Shown: positions 53,797-62,513 of the stretch, piece after piece | Numbering within the stretch: the stretch's first letter is position 1 | How the letters are laid out: every line of letters starts with the position of its first letter | Assembly (NCBI RefSeq): GCF_002160065.1 | Contig: NZ_NFJW01000007.1 | Span: forward strand, 1 to 64,000 | Source: Collinsella sp. An2 | GTDB taxonomy: Bacteria; Actinomycetota; Coriobacteriia; Coriobacteriales; Coriobacteriaceae | Length of the DNA stretch: 64,000 nucleotides | Direction of reading: 5' to 3' | Made by a program: the position numbers and the translations under genes | Notes under the pieces: model-generated | Database searches by the model: none | Told to the model about the DNA's origin: nothing | Seen by the model: the letters and a program-made list of their open reading frames with translations, nothing else

Positions 53797-53823
53797 CGCG
53801 GCCCCGCCAATCACGGGGCCGCG
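53797..53823. terminator. bidirectional terminator between fur-like and FKBP genes
   Basis: CGCGGCCCCG (53797-53806) and CGGGGCCGCG (53814-53823) form a perfect 10-bp stem with a seven-base loop. Both genes converge on it. T-rich sequence follows on the plus strand (TGTTATTTCG) and TTTACG on the minus. Confidence 0.8.
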
Positions 53824-53883
53824 CTGTTATTTCGTTCGTTTGTAGACGGTCCGCACCGCGCACCAAGCAGCGCTGCCGTGCCG

Positions 53884-54315
53884 TTAGTCCTCTTCGACCT
53901 CGACGAGCTCGATGTCGAAGTTGAGGTCCTTGCCCGCCAGCTCATGATTGGCGTCAAGCAGCACGCCGTCGGCGTCGACGTTGAGCACCACGACCGGCAC
54001 CGGCATGCCTCCCGGGCCCGAAAGGAACAGCTTATCGCCCTTCGAGATCTGATCGATATTGGGAACCTGCACTGCAGGGAACTGCAGGATGAGGTCATCG
54101 CGGCGCTCGCCGTATGCGTCGGCGGCAGGAATGTGCACCGTCTTCTTCTCGCCCACGACCATGTCCACGACCGCGGCGTCAAAGCCGGCGATCATCTGGT
54201 GCGCGCCGCAGGTGAACTCAATCGGCTCGCCACGATCATAGGAGCTATCGAACTGCGTGCCGTCATCCAGCGTGCCACGATAATGCGCCTTGACCTTCTT
54301 TCCCTGGTTGGACAT
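53884..54315 (-). CDS. FKBP-type peptidyl-prolyl isomerase (SlyD-like)
   Basis: The 143-residue protein has the FKBP core split by an insert-in-flap domain, as in SlyD: VKAHYRGTLDDGTQFDSSYDRGEPIEFTCGAHQMIAGFDAAVVDMVVGEKKTVHIPAADAYGERRDDLI. The C-terminal end is acidic (ELVEVEED) without the His-rich tail of E. coli SlyD. It catalyses proline isomerisation and may act as a chaperone. AAGGAG precedes the ATG at 54315. Confidence 0.92.
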   Translation of the reverse strand: MSNQGKKVKAHYRGTLDDGTQFDSSYDRGEPIEFTCGAHQMIAGFDAAVVDMVVGEKKTVHIPAADAYGERRDDLILQFPAVQVPNIDQISKGDKLFLSGPGGMPVPVVVLNVDADGVLLDANHELAGKDLNFDIELVEVEED

Positions 54316-54563
54316 GTCTCTCTCCTTGCAACTCTGGGGCAGGCATCCCATGCTGCGACAGCTTGCCGCGAACTCCCGCCCGAATATTGCGGCCCACTAT
54401 ACATGACTTATCGCTTATACGCACGCTCGCAGGCAATCCCTTACAAAAGATAAGACGCACGTTGCCAGGCATCTCGCAGAGGCGGCCGCGCCCAGCCCCT
54501 CGACGGGCTTTGCTATACTCCAAGATACGACGGCTCGACTCGATGATGCAGGAAGAAGGACCC

Positions 54564-55316
54564 ATGAGCTATCTGAGCGGCGGCCCCTCGCGCGGCCGCA
54601 GCGGGACGTCGTATGAAATCGTTTTGGAGACGGCTATCGGCCGCATTCCCGTCGAGGTGGAACGCAAGCGGGTCAAAAACCTCAACCTGCGCGTTCGACC
54701 CGACGGTTCGGTTCACCTCAGCGTGCCCCTGCGCGGCACGCGGGCCGATGCCGAGGACTTTTTGTTGCGCCGACGCGACTGGATCGCCGAACGCGTCGCA
54801 CGCCGCCGCGACCATGCGGCGCGCCAACATGAGATGCCGCTTGCCGACGGCATGGTTCCACTCTGGGGAGAACGGACCCCACTCATCGAAGCCCTGCGGG
54901 AGACGGGCCTAGCAGCTGCCCTTTCGCTCTCGGCCGCCGACGCCGAGAGCTCCTGTCCGCCGCATCCCCTTGACCCCGTCGTCCACGCCGAGCTCACCAA
55001 GGCGCTCTACCGCCATGAGATGGAAGGCGCCCTGCCCATCGTGGCCCATCGCGTCGAGGACCGCATGGGGGTGCAGGCCAATCGATGGCAGGTGCGCCAC
55101 ATGACGAGCCGCTGGGGATCGTGTACTCCCGAGAGCCGAAACATCCGCATCAGCTCGCTTCTTGCCGCCTATCCGCCCATCTGCCTCGAGTTTGTCGTGA
55201 CCCACGAGCTCGTTCACCTCATGGAGCCCACGCACAACGCGCGGTTCCACATGCTTCTCGATATCTACTGCCCGCACAACCGCACGATCGCCGAGCGACT
55301 TCGCCATCCCGCCTAG
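54564..55316 (+). CDS. YgjP-like (DUF45) M48 metallopeptidase family protein
   Basis: The 250-residue protein has the zinc motif HELVH at about residues 214-218 followed by LMEPTHNARFHMLL, and the family region WQVRHMTSRWGSCTPESRNIRIS. These match the YgjP/WLM-type proteins. The N-terminal part (IGRIPVEVERKRVKNLNLRVRPDGSVHLSVP) is also typical. The substrate is unknown. The ATG at 54564 has AAGGA upstream; an ATG at 54543 is another possibility. It is monocistronic by position. Confidence 0.88.
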   Translation: MSYLSGGPSRGRSGTSYEIVLETAIGRIPVEVERKRVKNLNLRVRPDGSVHLSVPLRGTRADAEDFLLRRRDWIAERVARRRDHAARQHEMPLADGMVPLWGERTPLIEALRETGLAAALSLSAADAESSCPPHPLDPVVHAELTKALYRHEMEGALPIVAHRVEDRMGVQANRWQVRHMTSRWGSCTPESRNIRISSLLAAYPPICLEFVVTHELVHLMEPTHNARFHMLLDIYCPHNRTIAERLRHPA

Positions 55317-55456
55317 GCGCGTTGACAGCAGCCGCACCTCGAACACAAAGGCGTGTTGTGCGGCAACGCACACGCTCGGATTCTATGTTGCGGCAATCCA
55401 CACGCTCAGGCCCCTTCTGGAGGCCCTTGAACGTGCGAATTGCAGCAGAATAGACC

Positions 55457-57010
55457 TTACCGATCAGCCGAGCGGTACGTCTCGGCCATGCCGTCTCCCA
55501 TGGACCAGATATCGGCGGAGGCGCAGGTGCCGCGCAGCTCAAGCGACAGGTGCTCCGCCGTGGGGAACCAGCGCGTCGCCATAACCTGAAGCCCCCCGTT
55601 GGCGAAGACCTCGACGGCAGAGCCGTCCACCAGCACGCGAAGGTCATGCAGCTCGCCTGCCGCACACGTGCGCCGGGTGCGGCCTGCGCCCACAGAATGG
55701 CCGTCGCTTTCCCTGTAATGGAAAACAAGCGAGAGCTCCCCCTCGGCGCAAGCGATCTCGAGCACGCCGTCCAACACCAGCGAGATATCTCCCGCAATCC
55801 CGTCGAGCACGACATCCGCTCGGCGGCCGTCGAGCTCGACCTTTCCGCTCGACGCGAGCTCGCAGTGCGACTCCCGCAGTGCCTCCAGCTCGGGCACAGG
55901 TACCTGGGCAACAAGGCCGTTAGCACCCCTCGTCAAAAGACGCGGCACCGTAAGGCAGTGGCACCACGCTAGCCCCGCCGGCGCGCTCTCATAGGGCGCG
56001 ATTGGCATACCCATCCAACCGATCAAGATGGTGCGCCCGGCATCGTCGACAAACGTCTGAGGTGCATAGAAGTCAAACCCCTTGTCCCAGCGCTCGAAGC
56101 GCGCAGGATCGACGGCCGTCACGTCAATAAGGCGTTCCCCCGCCTCAAGGGGGATATAGCCTGCCTGGTCGCGCTGGCCGTTTGCCCAGGGTCGCTCCTC
56201 CATGCCCTGCGGACACAGGGCGAGGTATTCGCACCCATCAAGACAGATGCGATCCGGGCATTCCCACATGAAGCCAAACTCCGCAGTCGGGCGCACGATC
56301 GAATACTCTTCCCACGCCAGCCCGTCTTCCGAGCGATAGATGAGAACCATGCCGCGGTCAAAGAGGTCGCGAGCCCCCAGGAGCATCCACCAGCATCCGT
56401 CTTGCTGCCACACCTTGGGATCGCGCACATGAAGCGAGCACACGACCGGGTAGTCGGCATTGCGCATGAAGACCCGTTTGGCCGAGAAGACCTGCGCATC
56501 ATCGCTCGTCACGAGAATCTCGTTTGCCTGGCGACCCGTGTGGATGTAGTCGTGATCCCCCGGCTCCTTGACGTTGCCGGTGTAATACAGCCGCAGCTGG
56601 TCTCCCCCGTCGCTTGCCGCACCAGGCACCACCGCGGCCGAGCCCGAATAAGCTCCCGAAGCGTCATCCGGGGTGTCTGGGGCAAGCACCATCCCGTGAT
56701 GCTCCCATCGCACCAAATCACGGCTTGTCACGTGCCCCCACCCGCGCGGCGCATGAGGCTGCGGCCACTCGGGGCTGTACTGGTGGAACACGTGATAGAC
56801 GCCACGGAACTGGCAGAGTCCGTTGGGGTCGTTGAGCCAGCCGGTCGGCGGCATGATGTGAAAGCCCATGCGCCAGCGTTTCAGGACCTCCTTGTCCAGC
56901 GTCGCGGAAGGGTCCTCGGCGGCACGCGCCGAAAGGTCGCCCCGCCCTTCTGGCACCGTCACTTCCGTCGGAATCTGGACCGCCGCTTCGCGCTGCATGA
57001 CCGTGGACAT
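55457..57010 (-). CDS. scrB: sucrose-6-phosphate hydrolase (GH32)
   Basis: The 517-residue enzyme cleaves sucrose-6-phosphate to glucose-6-phosphate and fructose. GH32 motifs are intact: GWLNDPNGLCQF with the nucleophile Asp61, LHVRDPKVWQQDG (RDP), and WECPDRICLDG with the acid/base glutamate; YSGSAAVV and a C-terminal beta-sandwich follow. GGGAG precedes the ATG at 57010. It lies downstream of the PTS transporter with a 200-base gap that contains a 10-bp inverted repeat. No signal peptide is seen, so it acts in the cytoplasm on phosphorylated sugar. Confidence 0.94.
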   Translation of the reverse strand: MSTVMQREAAVQIPTEVTVPEGRGDLSARAAEDPSATLDKEVLKRWRMGFHIMPPTGWLNDPNGLCQFRGVYHVFHQYSPEWPQPHAPRGWGHVTSRDLVRWEHHGMVLAPDTPDDASGAYSGSAAVVPGAASDGGDQLRLYYTGNVKEPGDHDYIHTGRQANEILVTSDDAQVFSAKRVFMRNADYPVVCSLHVRDPKVWQQDGCWWMLLGARDLFDRGMVLIYRSEDGLAWEEYSIVRPTAEFGFMWECPDRICLDGCEYLALCPQGMEERPWANGQRDQAGYIPLEAGERLIDVTAVDPARFERWDKGFDFYAPQTFVDDAGRTILIGWMGMPIAPYESAPAGLAWCHCLTVPRLLTRGANGLVAQVPVPELEALRESHCELASSGKVELDGRRADVVLDGIAGDISLVLDGVLEIACAEGELSLVFHYRESDGHSVGAGRTRRTCAAGELHDLRVLVDGSAVEVFANGGLQVMATRWFPTAEHLSLELRGTCASADIWSMGDGMAETYRSADR

Positions 57011-57096
57011 CGTTCTCCCATCGTTCTCGTTCGTCCCGAACAGCCGGCGGGACACGCACGGCATCCCGCCGGCGACATATTGCGTCGTGAAGGCTT

Positions 57097-57193
57097 CTAG
57101 GGAAACACCGATCAAAGCATTCCGTACCCGGCCCCGCCGCGCCGGGCGCCTACGGCCCCGAGCACGAGAGCCTTCAATCAGCGTTTCCCTAGG
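57097..57193. repeat. inverted repeat in the scrA-scrB gap
   Basis: CTAGGGAAAC at 57097-57106 and GTTTCCCTAG at 57184-57193 are perfect 10-base complements, and the stem can extend by a few more pairs inward. They enclose 77 GC-rich bases. It sits between the transporter stop and the scrB start, so it could set the ratio of the two products. No operator-like site is seen here. Confidence 0.5.
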
Positions 57194-57210
57194 CTACCGC
57201 ACGATTCGGC

Positions 57211-59190
57211 CTAGCGCACGTCGATGAGCGCATCGCCCGGCTTGACCGTAGCGCCCGCATGGGCCTCGACCGTGTCGTAGGTGGGCGTGTTGGCCACGAT
57301 CACCGGCGTCACGGGGTTGAGCCCCGCAGCCTTGATGGCCTCAAGGTCGATGTCGAGAAGCAGCTGGCCGCGCTCGACATGGTCACCCACCTTGGCATGC
57401 GCCGTGAAGGGCTTGCCCTCAAGCGTCACCGTATCGATGCCCACATGCATGAGCAGCTCGCAGCCACTGTCGGAAATCATGCCCACGGCATGTCCCGTGT
57501 CGGCGAAGACGGTGATGGTACCCGAAACCGGGGCGAATAGCTTGCCCTCGCTCGGGACGACCGCGGCGCCCTTGCCCATGATCTCGCCGGCAAAGACGGG
57601 GTCGGGAACCTCGCTCATGGGAATGGCCTGGCCGGCAATCGGCGATGCGATGGTCTCTGCGACCGCAGGAGCGTCTTCGGCCTTAGGCGTGGCAGCAGAG
57701 AGCGCAGCGTCGGCAGCAGCGGCGGAAAGTGCGGCTGCGGTCTCGGCATCGTCGGCAGGGGCGGCCACCGACGCCTGGACGGTAGGCGCAGCCTCCTCCT
57801 CGACGGGGTCGCGATAGAGCATGAAGGAGATGCCGAAGGCCACAAGTCCCGCGATGGCGAACATGATCGCATACTGAACAGGCTGGTTCAGGCACAGCAG
57901 GATGCCGAAGATGCCCGTGACACCGGTGCCGTTGGCAGCAAGGCCGACGATGGAGGCGAACATGGCGCCCAGGCCGCCGCCGATGCAGCCGGCGATGAAG
58001 GGCTTAAAGAAGCGCAGGTTCACACCGAAGATGGCGGGCTCGGTAATGCCCATGAACGCCGAGAGCGACGACGGAAGGGCAAGCGAACGAATCTTGACGT
58101 CATGCGTCTTGAGCGCGACGGCAAGCGCGGCACCGGCCTGGCCGATGTTTGCGGCGCTCGCGAGCGGCAGCCAGTAGGTCACGCCGTACTGTGCGATCTG
58201 ACCGAGGTCGATAGTAGTGTACATCTGGTGGATGCCGGTGACGACCGTCGGCGCATACAGCGCGCCCATGATAAGCGAGCCCAGACCGAGCGGCAGCGTC
58301 AGCAGCCACTGAATGGCACCGAGGATAGCGTTTTCTGCCCAGACGAAGATGGGGCCGACGGCAATCATGACGATGTAGGCGGTGACAGCGACCGAGACCA
58401 GCGGGGTCACGAACAGGTCAAAGGCCTCGGGAACCACCTTGTGCAGACGCTTCTCGAAGAAGGCAAGGATGCCTGCGGCGATAACGATGGGGATGACGTG
58501 TCCCTGATAGCCCACCCACTCGATGCTGTAGACGCCGGGGATGACCGCAAAGGTCTGCGCCACGCCGTCGGTCGCGACGGTGTTGGCGTTTTGCAGGGCC
58601 GGGTTGATGAGAATCATGCCCATGACCGCGCCCAGATACGGGTTGGCACCGAAGGCCTTGGCGGCCGAGAATCCGATGAGAATCTGCAGGAAGGTGAACG
58701 CCGTGTTGGAAACGAGGTTCAGGATCTGGTACCAGGCGTTATCGGTCGCAAGCGTGATAAACCCGTTCGAATCCATGAAGGAGAGTGCGCTCATGATGCC
58801 CAGCAGCAGGCCCGAGGCCACGATTGCCGGGATGATGGGCACGAAGACGTCGCCCAACAGCTTGATTGCGCGCATGAAGGGGTTCTTCTGCTGCCCCGCC
58901 GCGGCGGCCTTGGCCTCCTCCTTGGAGGCGGCGCTGATGTTGCCGAGCGCGATGAACTCGTCGTAGACCTTATTGACCGTACCGGTGCCGTAGATGACCT
59001 GCAGCTGGCCGGACGCCTTGAAGTTGCCCTTTGCACCGATGGCATTGTCCACCGCTTGCTGGTTCACCTTCGAGTCATCGGCAAGCACCAGACGCAGACG
59101 CGTCGCGCAGTGCGCCGCCGAGACCACGTTGCCGGGTCCGCCGATTGCGTCCAGAATCTGTTGGGCCGCCTGCCTATAGTCAAGCGCCAT
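57211..59190 (-). CDS. scrA: PTS sucrose-family EIIBCA
   Basis: The 659-residue transporter has EIIB, EIIC and EIIA domains in that order. EIIB (residues 1-85) has the phosphocysteine Cys28 in SAAHCATRLRLVLAD. EIIC follows with about ten hydrophobic segments and the GITEPAIFGVNLRF motif. A long Ala/Glu-rich linker (about 470-530) leads to EIIA with its phosphohistidine in ELLMHVGIDTVTLEG near residue 580. The neighbours, scrB and a LacI regulator, argue for sucrose among the beta-glucoside/sucrose group. AAAGGTGG precedes the ATG. Confidence 0.92.
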   Translation of the reverse strand: MALDYRQAAQQILDAIGGPGNVVSAAHCATRLRLVLADDSKVNQQAVDNAIGAKGNFKASGQLQVIYGTGTVNKVYDEFIALGNISAASKEEAKAAAAGQQKNPFMRAIKLLGDVFVPIIPAIVASGLLLGIMSALSFMDSNGFITLATDNAWYQILNLVSNTAFTFLQILIGFSAAKAFGANPYLGAVMGMILINPALQNANTVATDGVAQTFAVIPGVYSIEWVGYQGHVIPIVIAAGILAFFEKRLHKVVPEAFDLFVTPLVSVAVTAYIVMIAVGPIFVWAENAILGAIQWLLTLPLGLGSLIMGALYAPTVVTGIHQMYTTIDLGQIAQYGVTYWLPLASAANIGQAGAALAVALKTHDVKIRSLALPSSLSAFMGITEPAIFGVNLRFFKPFIAGCIGGGLGAMFASIVGLAANGTGVTGIFGILLCLNQPVQYAIMFAIAGLVAFGISFMLYRDPVEEEAAPTVQASVAAPADDAETAAALSAAAADAALSAATPKAEDAPAVAETIASPIAGQAIPMSEVPDPVFAGEIMGKGAAVVPSEGKLFAPVSGTITVFADTGHAVGMISDSGCELLMHVGIDTVTLEGKPFTAHAKVGDHVERGQLLLDIDLEAIKAAGLNPVTPVIVANTPTYDTVEAHAGATVKPGDALIDVR

Positions 59191-59245
59191 AGGACCACCT
59201 TTCCCTTTCCTATGCCCTACGCTCAATGGGTTCCGACTTGGTGTA

Positions 59246-59275
59246 TGAAATCGTTCCCATATGAAATCGTTCTCA
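59246..59275. promoter_or_regulatory. two tandem LacI-type operators upstream of scrA
   Basis: TGAAATCGTTCCCA (59246-59259) and TGAAATCGTTCTCA (59262-59275) both fit the LacI/GalR pattern TGNNANCGNTNNCA, with 16-base spacing. They lie about 56-86 bases upstream of the scrA start and downstream of the LacI gene, in the 366-base gap that is otherwise free of genes. The adjacent LacI regulator is the likely binder, though a CcpA-like protein would recognise similar sites. Confidence 0.75.
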
Positions 59276-59500
59276 CCATACGCCGGACATCGGGTTACAA
59301 GCCTTCTTTGACAGACTTTTGATTGTGGGCGGTAGGTATTTATCGGTAAACGGCAGGAGGTCCGTCTAGCAAGACGCTCTGTGCGCTCGGCAGCAAAAGC
59401 CATTCTACAGGCGTCGCTAGCAAATTGTGCCGCCGCTTTGCCGCGGGCCGAGAGGACGGCCCGTGCATCGTCGATAAAGCCTACCGATTATCCTGAGCAT

Positions 59501-59536
59501 GCGTCCCGTCCGACATCACCCCGTCGGGCGGGACGC
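59501..59536 (-). terminator. hairpin after the LacI regulator
   Basis: GCGTCCCGTCCGAC (59501-59514) pairs with GTCGGGCGGGACGC (59523-59536) over 14 bases with one G-U pair, 20 bases past the regulator stop on the minus strand. No U-tract follows. It may reduce read-through into scrA, leaving scrA to its own promoter. Confidence 0.55.
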
Positions 59537-59556
59537 GCGCCATGCATGTCCGGTGC

Positions 59557-60549
59557 CTACGCAGGGCAGTCGGTCGAATCCCTCATCACGATCTCGAATC
59601 CCATCTTGACCTCTCGCGGCACCATATCGTCGCTCGTCATGAGGCCCACCAGCATCTTGGCGGCCTCGACGCCCGAGGTCTTGTAATGGTGATGCACCGT
59701 CGTAAGCCGCGGCGTCACCACCTGCGACAGCTCGCTGTCGCCCACGCCGGTCACCTGCACGTCACGCGGCACCTCGATGCCGTTTTCGCGCAGGCAGGTA
59801 AGGGCGCCGTAGGCGATGGAGTCCGTCGCACACACAATGGCGTCCACCTGCGGATACGAGGCAAGCAGCTGCTCGCAGCACCCATAGCCTCCATCGACCG
59901 AGAAATCCGCGACCAGCTGGGCCTCGTCGGGAACATGCACGTCGCGCGAGCGGCAGGCTGCCAAAAAGCCATCGTGGCGCTGCCGGCCGGCAGCGACGTC
60001 CTCTTCAAAGACGCCGATGTACGCCGGGTGCTCGGCGCGCTCGAGCACGCGCTCGGTCACCTCGCGCAGCGCCCCAAAGTCATCCTGATAGACACAGGAC
60101 CGGCCCGAAAGCACCTGGTCGAGCACCACGAGTGGAACGGGCAGCTGGTCCAGGACCTCGCGATGCGCCGGGGTGAAGACCGTGGCCACCAGAATGACGC
60201 CGTCAACCTTGCTGCGCTCGGAAAAGAGTCGCAGAAACTCGACCTCGCGCGCTGCATCGTTGTCCGTATTGGCAAGCAGCACCTGGTAGCCGGCATCGTT
60301 GAGAACAGACGTGATACCGGCCGTCATGCGACCGACCGACGTTGAATTGATCTTGGGAATCACGACACCCACCACGTAGGACTTGCCGGTGCGCAGCGAC
60401 TTCGCCTGCTGCGAGGGGACGTATCCCGTCTGCTCGATGACGCGGCGAATCGCGACGCGCTTCTCTTGGGAGACATAGCCGTCGTTGAGGTAGCGAGAGA
60501 CCGTGGCGCGAGACACGCCCGCCATCTGTGCGATCTGGTTGATATCCAT
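59557..60549 (-). CDS. LacI family regulator of the sucrose genes
   Basis: The 330-residue protein has a LacI helix-turn-helix at residues 1-22 (MDINQIAQMAGVSRATVSRYLNDG) with the hinge after residue 45, then a periplasmic-binding-protein-like ligand domain (VVGVVIPKINSTSVGRM...). It opens the sucrose unit on the same strand. Two LacI-type operators lie in front of scrA. AAGGAGG precedes the ATG at 60549. Sucrose or a derivative as inducer is inferred from the neighbours. Confidence 0.92.
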   Translation of the reverse strand: MDINQIAQMAGVSRATVSRYLNDGYVSQEKRVAIRRVIEQTGYVPSQQAKSLRTGKSYVVGVVIPKINSTSVGRMTAGITSVLNDAGYQVLLANTDNDAAREVEFLRLFSERSKVDGVILVATVFTPAHREVLDQLPVPLVVLDQVLSGRSCVYQDDFGALREVTERVLERAEHPAYIGVFEEDVAAGRQRHDGFLAACRSRDVHVPDEAQLVADFSVDGGYGCCEQLLASYPQVDAIVCATDSIAYGALTCLRENGIEVPRDVQVTGVGDSELSQVVTPRLTTVHHHYKTSGVEAAKMLVGLMTSDDMVPREVKMGFEIVMRDSTDCPA

Positions 60550-60610
60550 GGTGCCGCCTCCTTCGATGCTCTCGAGTCTACCGCAGCGCTTGAACACCCG
60601 GCAAGCAAAT

Positions 60611-60646
60611 GGCCGGGAGGGAGCACGAAGCACCATCCTCCCGGCC
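60611..60646 (-). terminator. terminator of folB
   Basis: GGCCGGGAGG (60611-60620) and CCTCCCGGCC (60637-60646) form a perfect 10-bp stem with a 16-base loop, 43 bases after the folB stop; ATTTGCTTG follows on the minus strand. Confidence 0.7.
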
Positions 60647-60689
60647 TGAGCGACAGCCAGCCCTGTCCTTGTTACAACGTATGTCGCCG

Positions 60690-61178
60690 CTAGCGCGTAC
60701 GCTCGATCTCGACCGCTACGCTCGAAAGCGGCAGCCCGATGGGTGCCCAGGGCTTCTCGAGCTTAAGGCGTACGCCAAGCAACATCGGGTAGCGGCCAAG
60801 AAGATAGGCCGTAAGCGCCTCCGCCGCCGCCTCGATAAGCTTGTAGGTATGATCGTGCATAAAAGCAACGATGTCGTGGCATACGGCACCGTAGTCGATC
60901 GAGGCGTCCAGGTCGTCGTTCTCGCCGGCGGTGCGCAGGTTGGCGTAGAGCGTCGCGGACACCACGAACTTCTGTCCCAGCTCGGTCTCGGCGGGATAGA
61001 CGCCGTGGTTCGCAAACACCTCAAGACCCGAGATGACAATCTTGTCGGCGCGCTCAAGCATGCCGGGCTCGACCGTCGCGAGCTCGCGACGCGCCACCGG
61101 CAGCCCCGCCTTGTCGCGATGTGCCAGCCGGCGCTCCTCCCCCGCCGAAGTATCTTCGGGAAGCTTCTTGTCTGCCAT
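60690..61178 (-). CDS. folB: dihydroneopterin aldolase
   Basis: The 162-residue protein has its aldolase domain from about residue 42: DKIVISGLEVFANHGVYPAETELGQKFVVSATLYANL, with the family's YGAVCHDIV and KLIEAAAEALTAYLL. The domain makes 6-hydroxymethyl-dihydropterin for folate. The N-terminal 40 residues are extra and hydrophilic. The ATG at 61178 is nine bases from GGAG. No other folate genes are adjacent; the upstream neighbour is an HD-domain protein on the same strand. Confidence 0.9.
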   Translation of the reverse strand: MADKKLPEDTSAGEERRLAHRDKAGLPVARRELATVEPGMLERADKIVISGLEVFANHGVYPAETELGQKFVVSATLYANLRTAGENDDLDASIDYGAVCHDIVAFMHDHTYKLIEAAAEALTAYLLGRYPMLLGVRLKLEKPWAPIGLPLSSVAVEIERTR

Positions 61179-61327
61179 GGATATCAACTCCATCCTCTGT
61201 GCGGGCGCTTCTATGGGCGCCTACACCGTCCTAGTATTCCAAGGATGTTCTATACCCAATTGGCCAGGCTGCCAAAGCGTGGCGGTGCACCCGCCGTAAC
61301 TGCGACGCCCGCGCTGGCCGCTTGACA

Positions 61328-61864
61328 TTAGACGCAAATGATGAGGTTCTTCTTGGACTCAGACCAGCTGCAGGCGGCACGGACCTCGGGCTGGCAGGCA
61401 AAACAGGCACGCGAGGCCTTGTCGGCCTGGTAAAGCAGCCGCTCGAGTGGTTCGGCATCGTCGCGCAGGCGGCGATGGCCTCGAATGGCCGTCAGCATCG
61501 CGGCGCGCTCATCGTCGGAGAAGTGAGCCCCCTCCGGCAAGCTCGCAAGAATCTCCCCCGCAAGACGCTCCCCGGCAAGCTCGTGCGGCTCACCGGACTC
61601 ATACTGTGTCGCCTTGCCAACGTCATGCAACAGCGCCGTCGCATACACGACCTCGCGGTCAAGGCCAAACCCAAACTCCAGGTTGCGCGCCCACATGATG
61701 CGCGCCGTGTCGATAAGGTGCTGCACGCCGTGGCGGCAAAACACCCGGTCCTGCTCGAGCGCGCCAAGCCGCGCTAACTCGCGCTGAAACACCGAGTGCT
61801 CCCACACGGCCTGCACCCGCGGCATCGGTGCAAGCCCCTGCTTATGCGGAACGCTTTCAGCCAT
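61328..61864 (-). CDS. HD-domain phosphohydrolase
   Basis: The 178-residue protein has the HD motif LLHDVGKATQY, with RHGVQHLIDTARIM and AIRGHRRL supplying the other histidines. The C-terminal part has cysteines (ACFACQPEVRAACSW) that are unusual for simple HD proteins and might bind metal. Substrate is unknown; such proteins act on nucleotides or phosphate esters. AAGGGGG precedes the ATG at 61864. It follows nrdG by 49 bases on the same strand. Confidence 0.82.
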   Translation of the reverse strand: MAESVPHKQGLAPMPRVQAVWEHSVFQRELARLGALEQDRVFCRHGVQHLIDTARIMWARNLEFGFGLDREVVYATALLHDVGKATQYESGEPHELAGERLAGEILASLPEGAHFSDDERAAMLTAIRGHRRLRDDAEPLERLLYQADKASRACFACQPEVRAACSWSESKKNLIICV

Positions 61865-61913
61865 GCGGCCCCCTTCATCCTCGTTGTGGTACGCCGATAC
61901 GCACACGCGGCAA

Positions 61914-62513
61914 TTACATGCTGTGCGTCGAATAGATCTGCTCGTCCTGCCAAAGCTGAACGGCCTCGGCAAGCGAGCAGCCGCGCTCGGCGGCCGCGGC
62001 GCGCGTGGCATTGAGGTCGATAAGCCGCTGGTTGGACGAGCCGTGAAAGCGCAGCGAGATATCGTAGAGTTCCTGCACCCAGGGTCCATCGACGAGAACG
62101 TCGATACAGTCGAGCAGGCGATCCGTCACGTCGGTGTGGTGCTTGGCTCCCGACATGAGCTCGTCAAGCGTGTCGCCCGTAAAGCACCAGATCGTCTTGG
62201 CGGGAGCGCCGCCGGCGTGCTCTCCGCGAGGGAAACGTTCGCGAACCCGCTCGACAAAGTCCACGAGCCCCGCCTGGTTCTCGGGCTCCATAGGCTCGCC
62301 GCCCAGGATGGTGAGTCCGTCGCAGAACTCATGGTCCAGGCTGTCGATGATCTTATCCTCAACCTCACGCGTAAAGGGCTCGCCCGCCTTGAAGCTCCAA
62401 GCACCCGAGTTGAAGCACCCCGGGCAGCCGCGCCGGCATCCGCTCACAAAGAGCGACGTACGCACGCCCTCCCCATTGGCGATATCGAAGTACTTGATCT
62501 CGGCGTAGTTCAT
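61914..62513 (-). CDS. nrdG: anaerobic ribonucleotide reductase activating protein
   Basis: The 199-residue radical SAM protein has the motif CRRGCPGC (Cys26, Cys30, Cys33) in FVSGCRRGCPGCFN and TILGGEPMEPEN. It makes the glycyl radical on NrdD so that deoxynucleotides can be made without oxygen. No nrdD is in the window. AAAGGGGG precedes the ATG at 62513. Its first four bases overlap the end of the Abi/SnoaL fusion gene (ATGA), so translation of the two is coupled, an unexpected pairing. Confidence 0.94.
   Translation of the reverse strand: MNYAEIKYFDIANGEGVRTSLFVSGCRRGCPGCFNSGAWSFKAGEPFTREVEDKIIDSLDHEFCDGLTILGGEPMEPENQAGLVDFVERVRERFPRGEHAGGAPAKTIWCFTGDTLDELMSGAKHHTDVTDRLLDCIDVLVDGPWVQELYDISLRFHGSSNQRLIDLNATRAAAAERGCSLAEAVQLWQDEQIYSTHSM

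Noticed and set aside
58102..59322. 406-residue open frame on the plus strand across scrA
   Set aside because: It is antisense to an intact PTS transporter gene.
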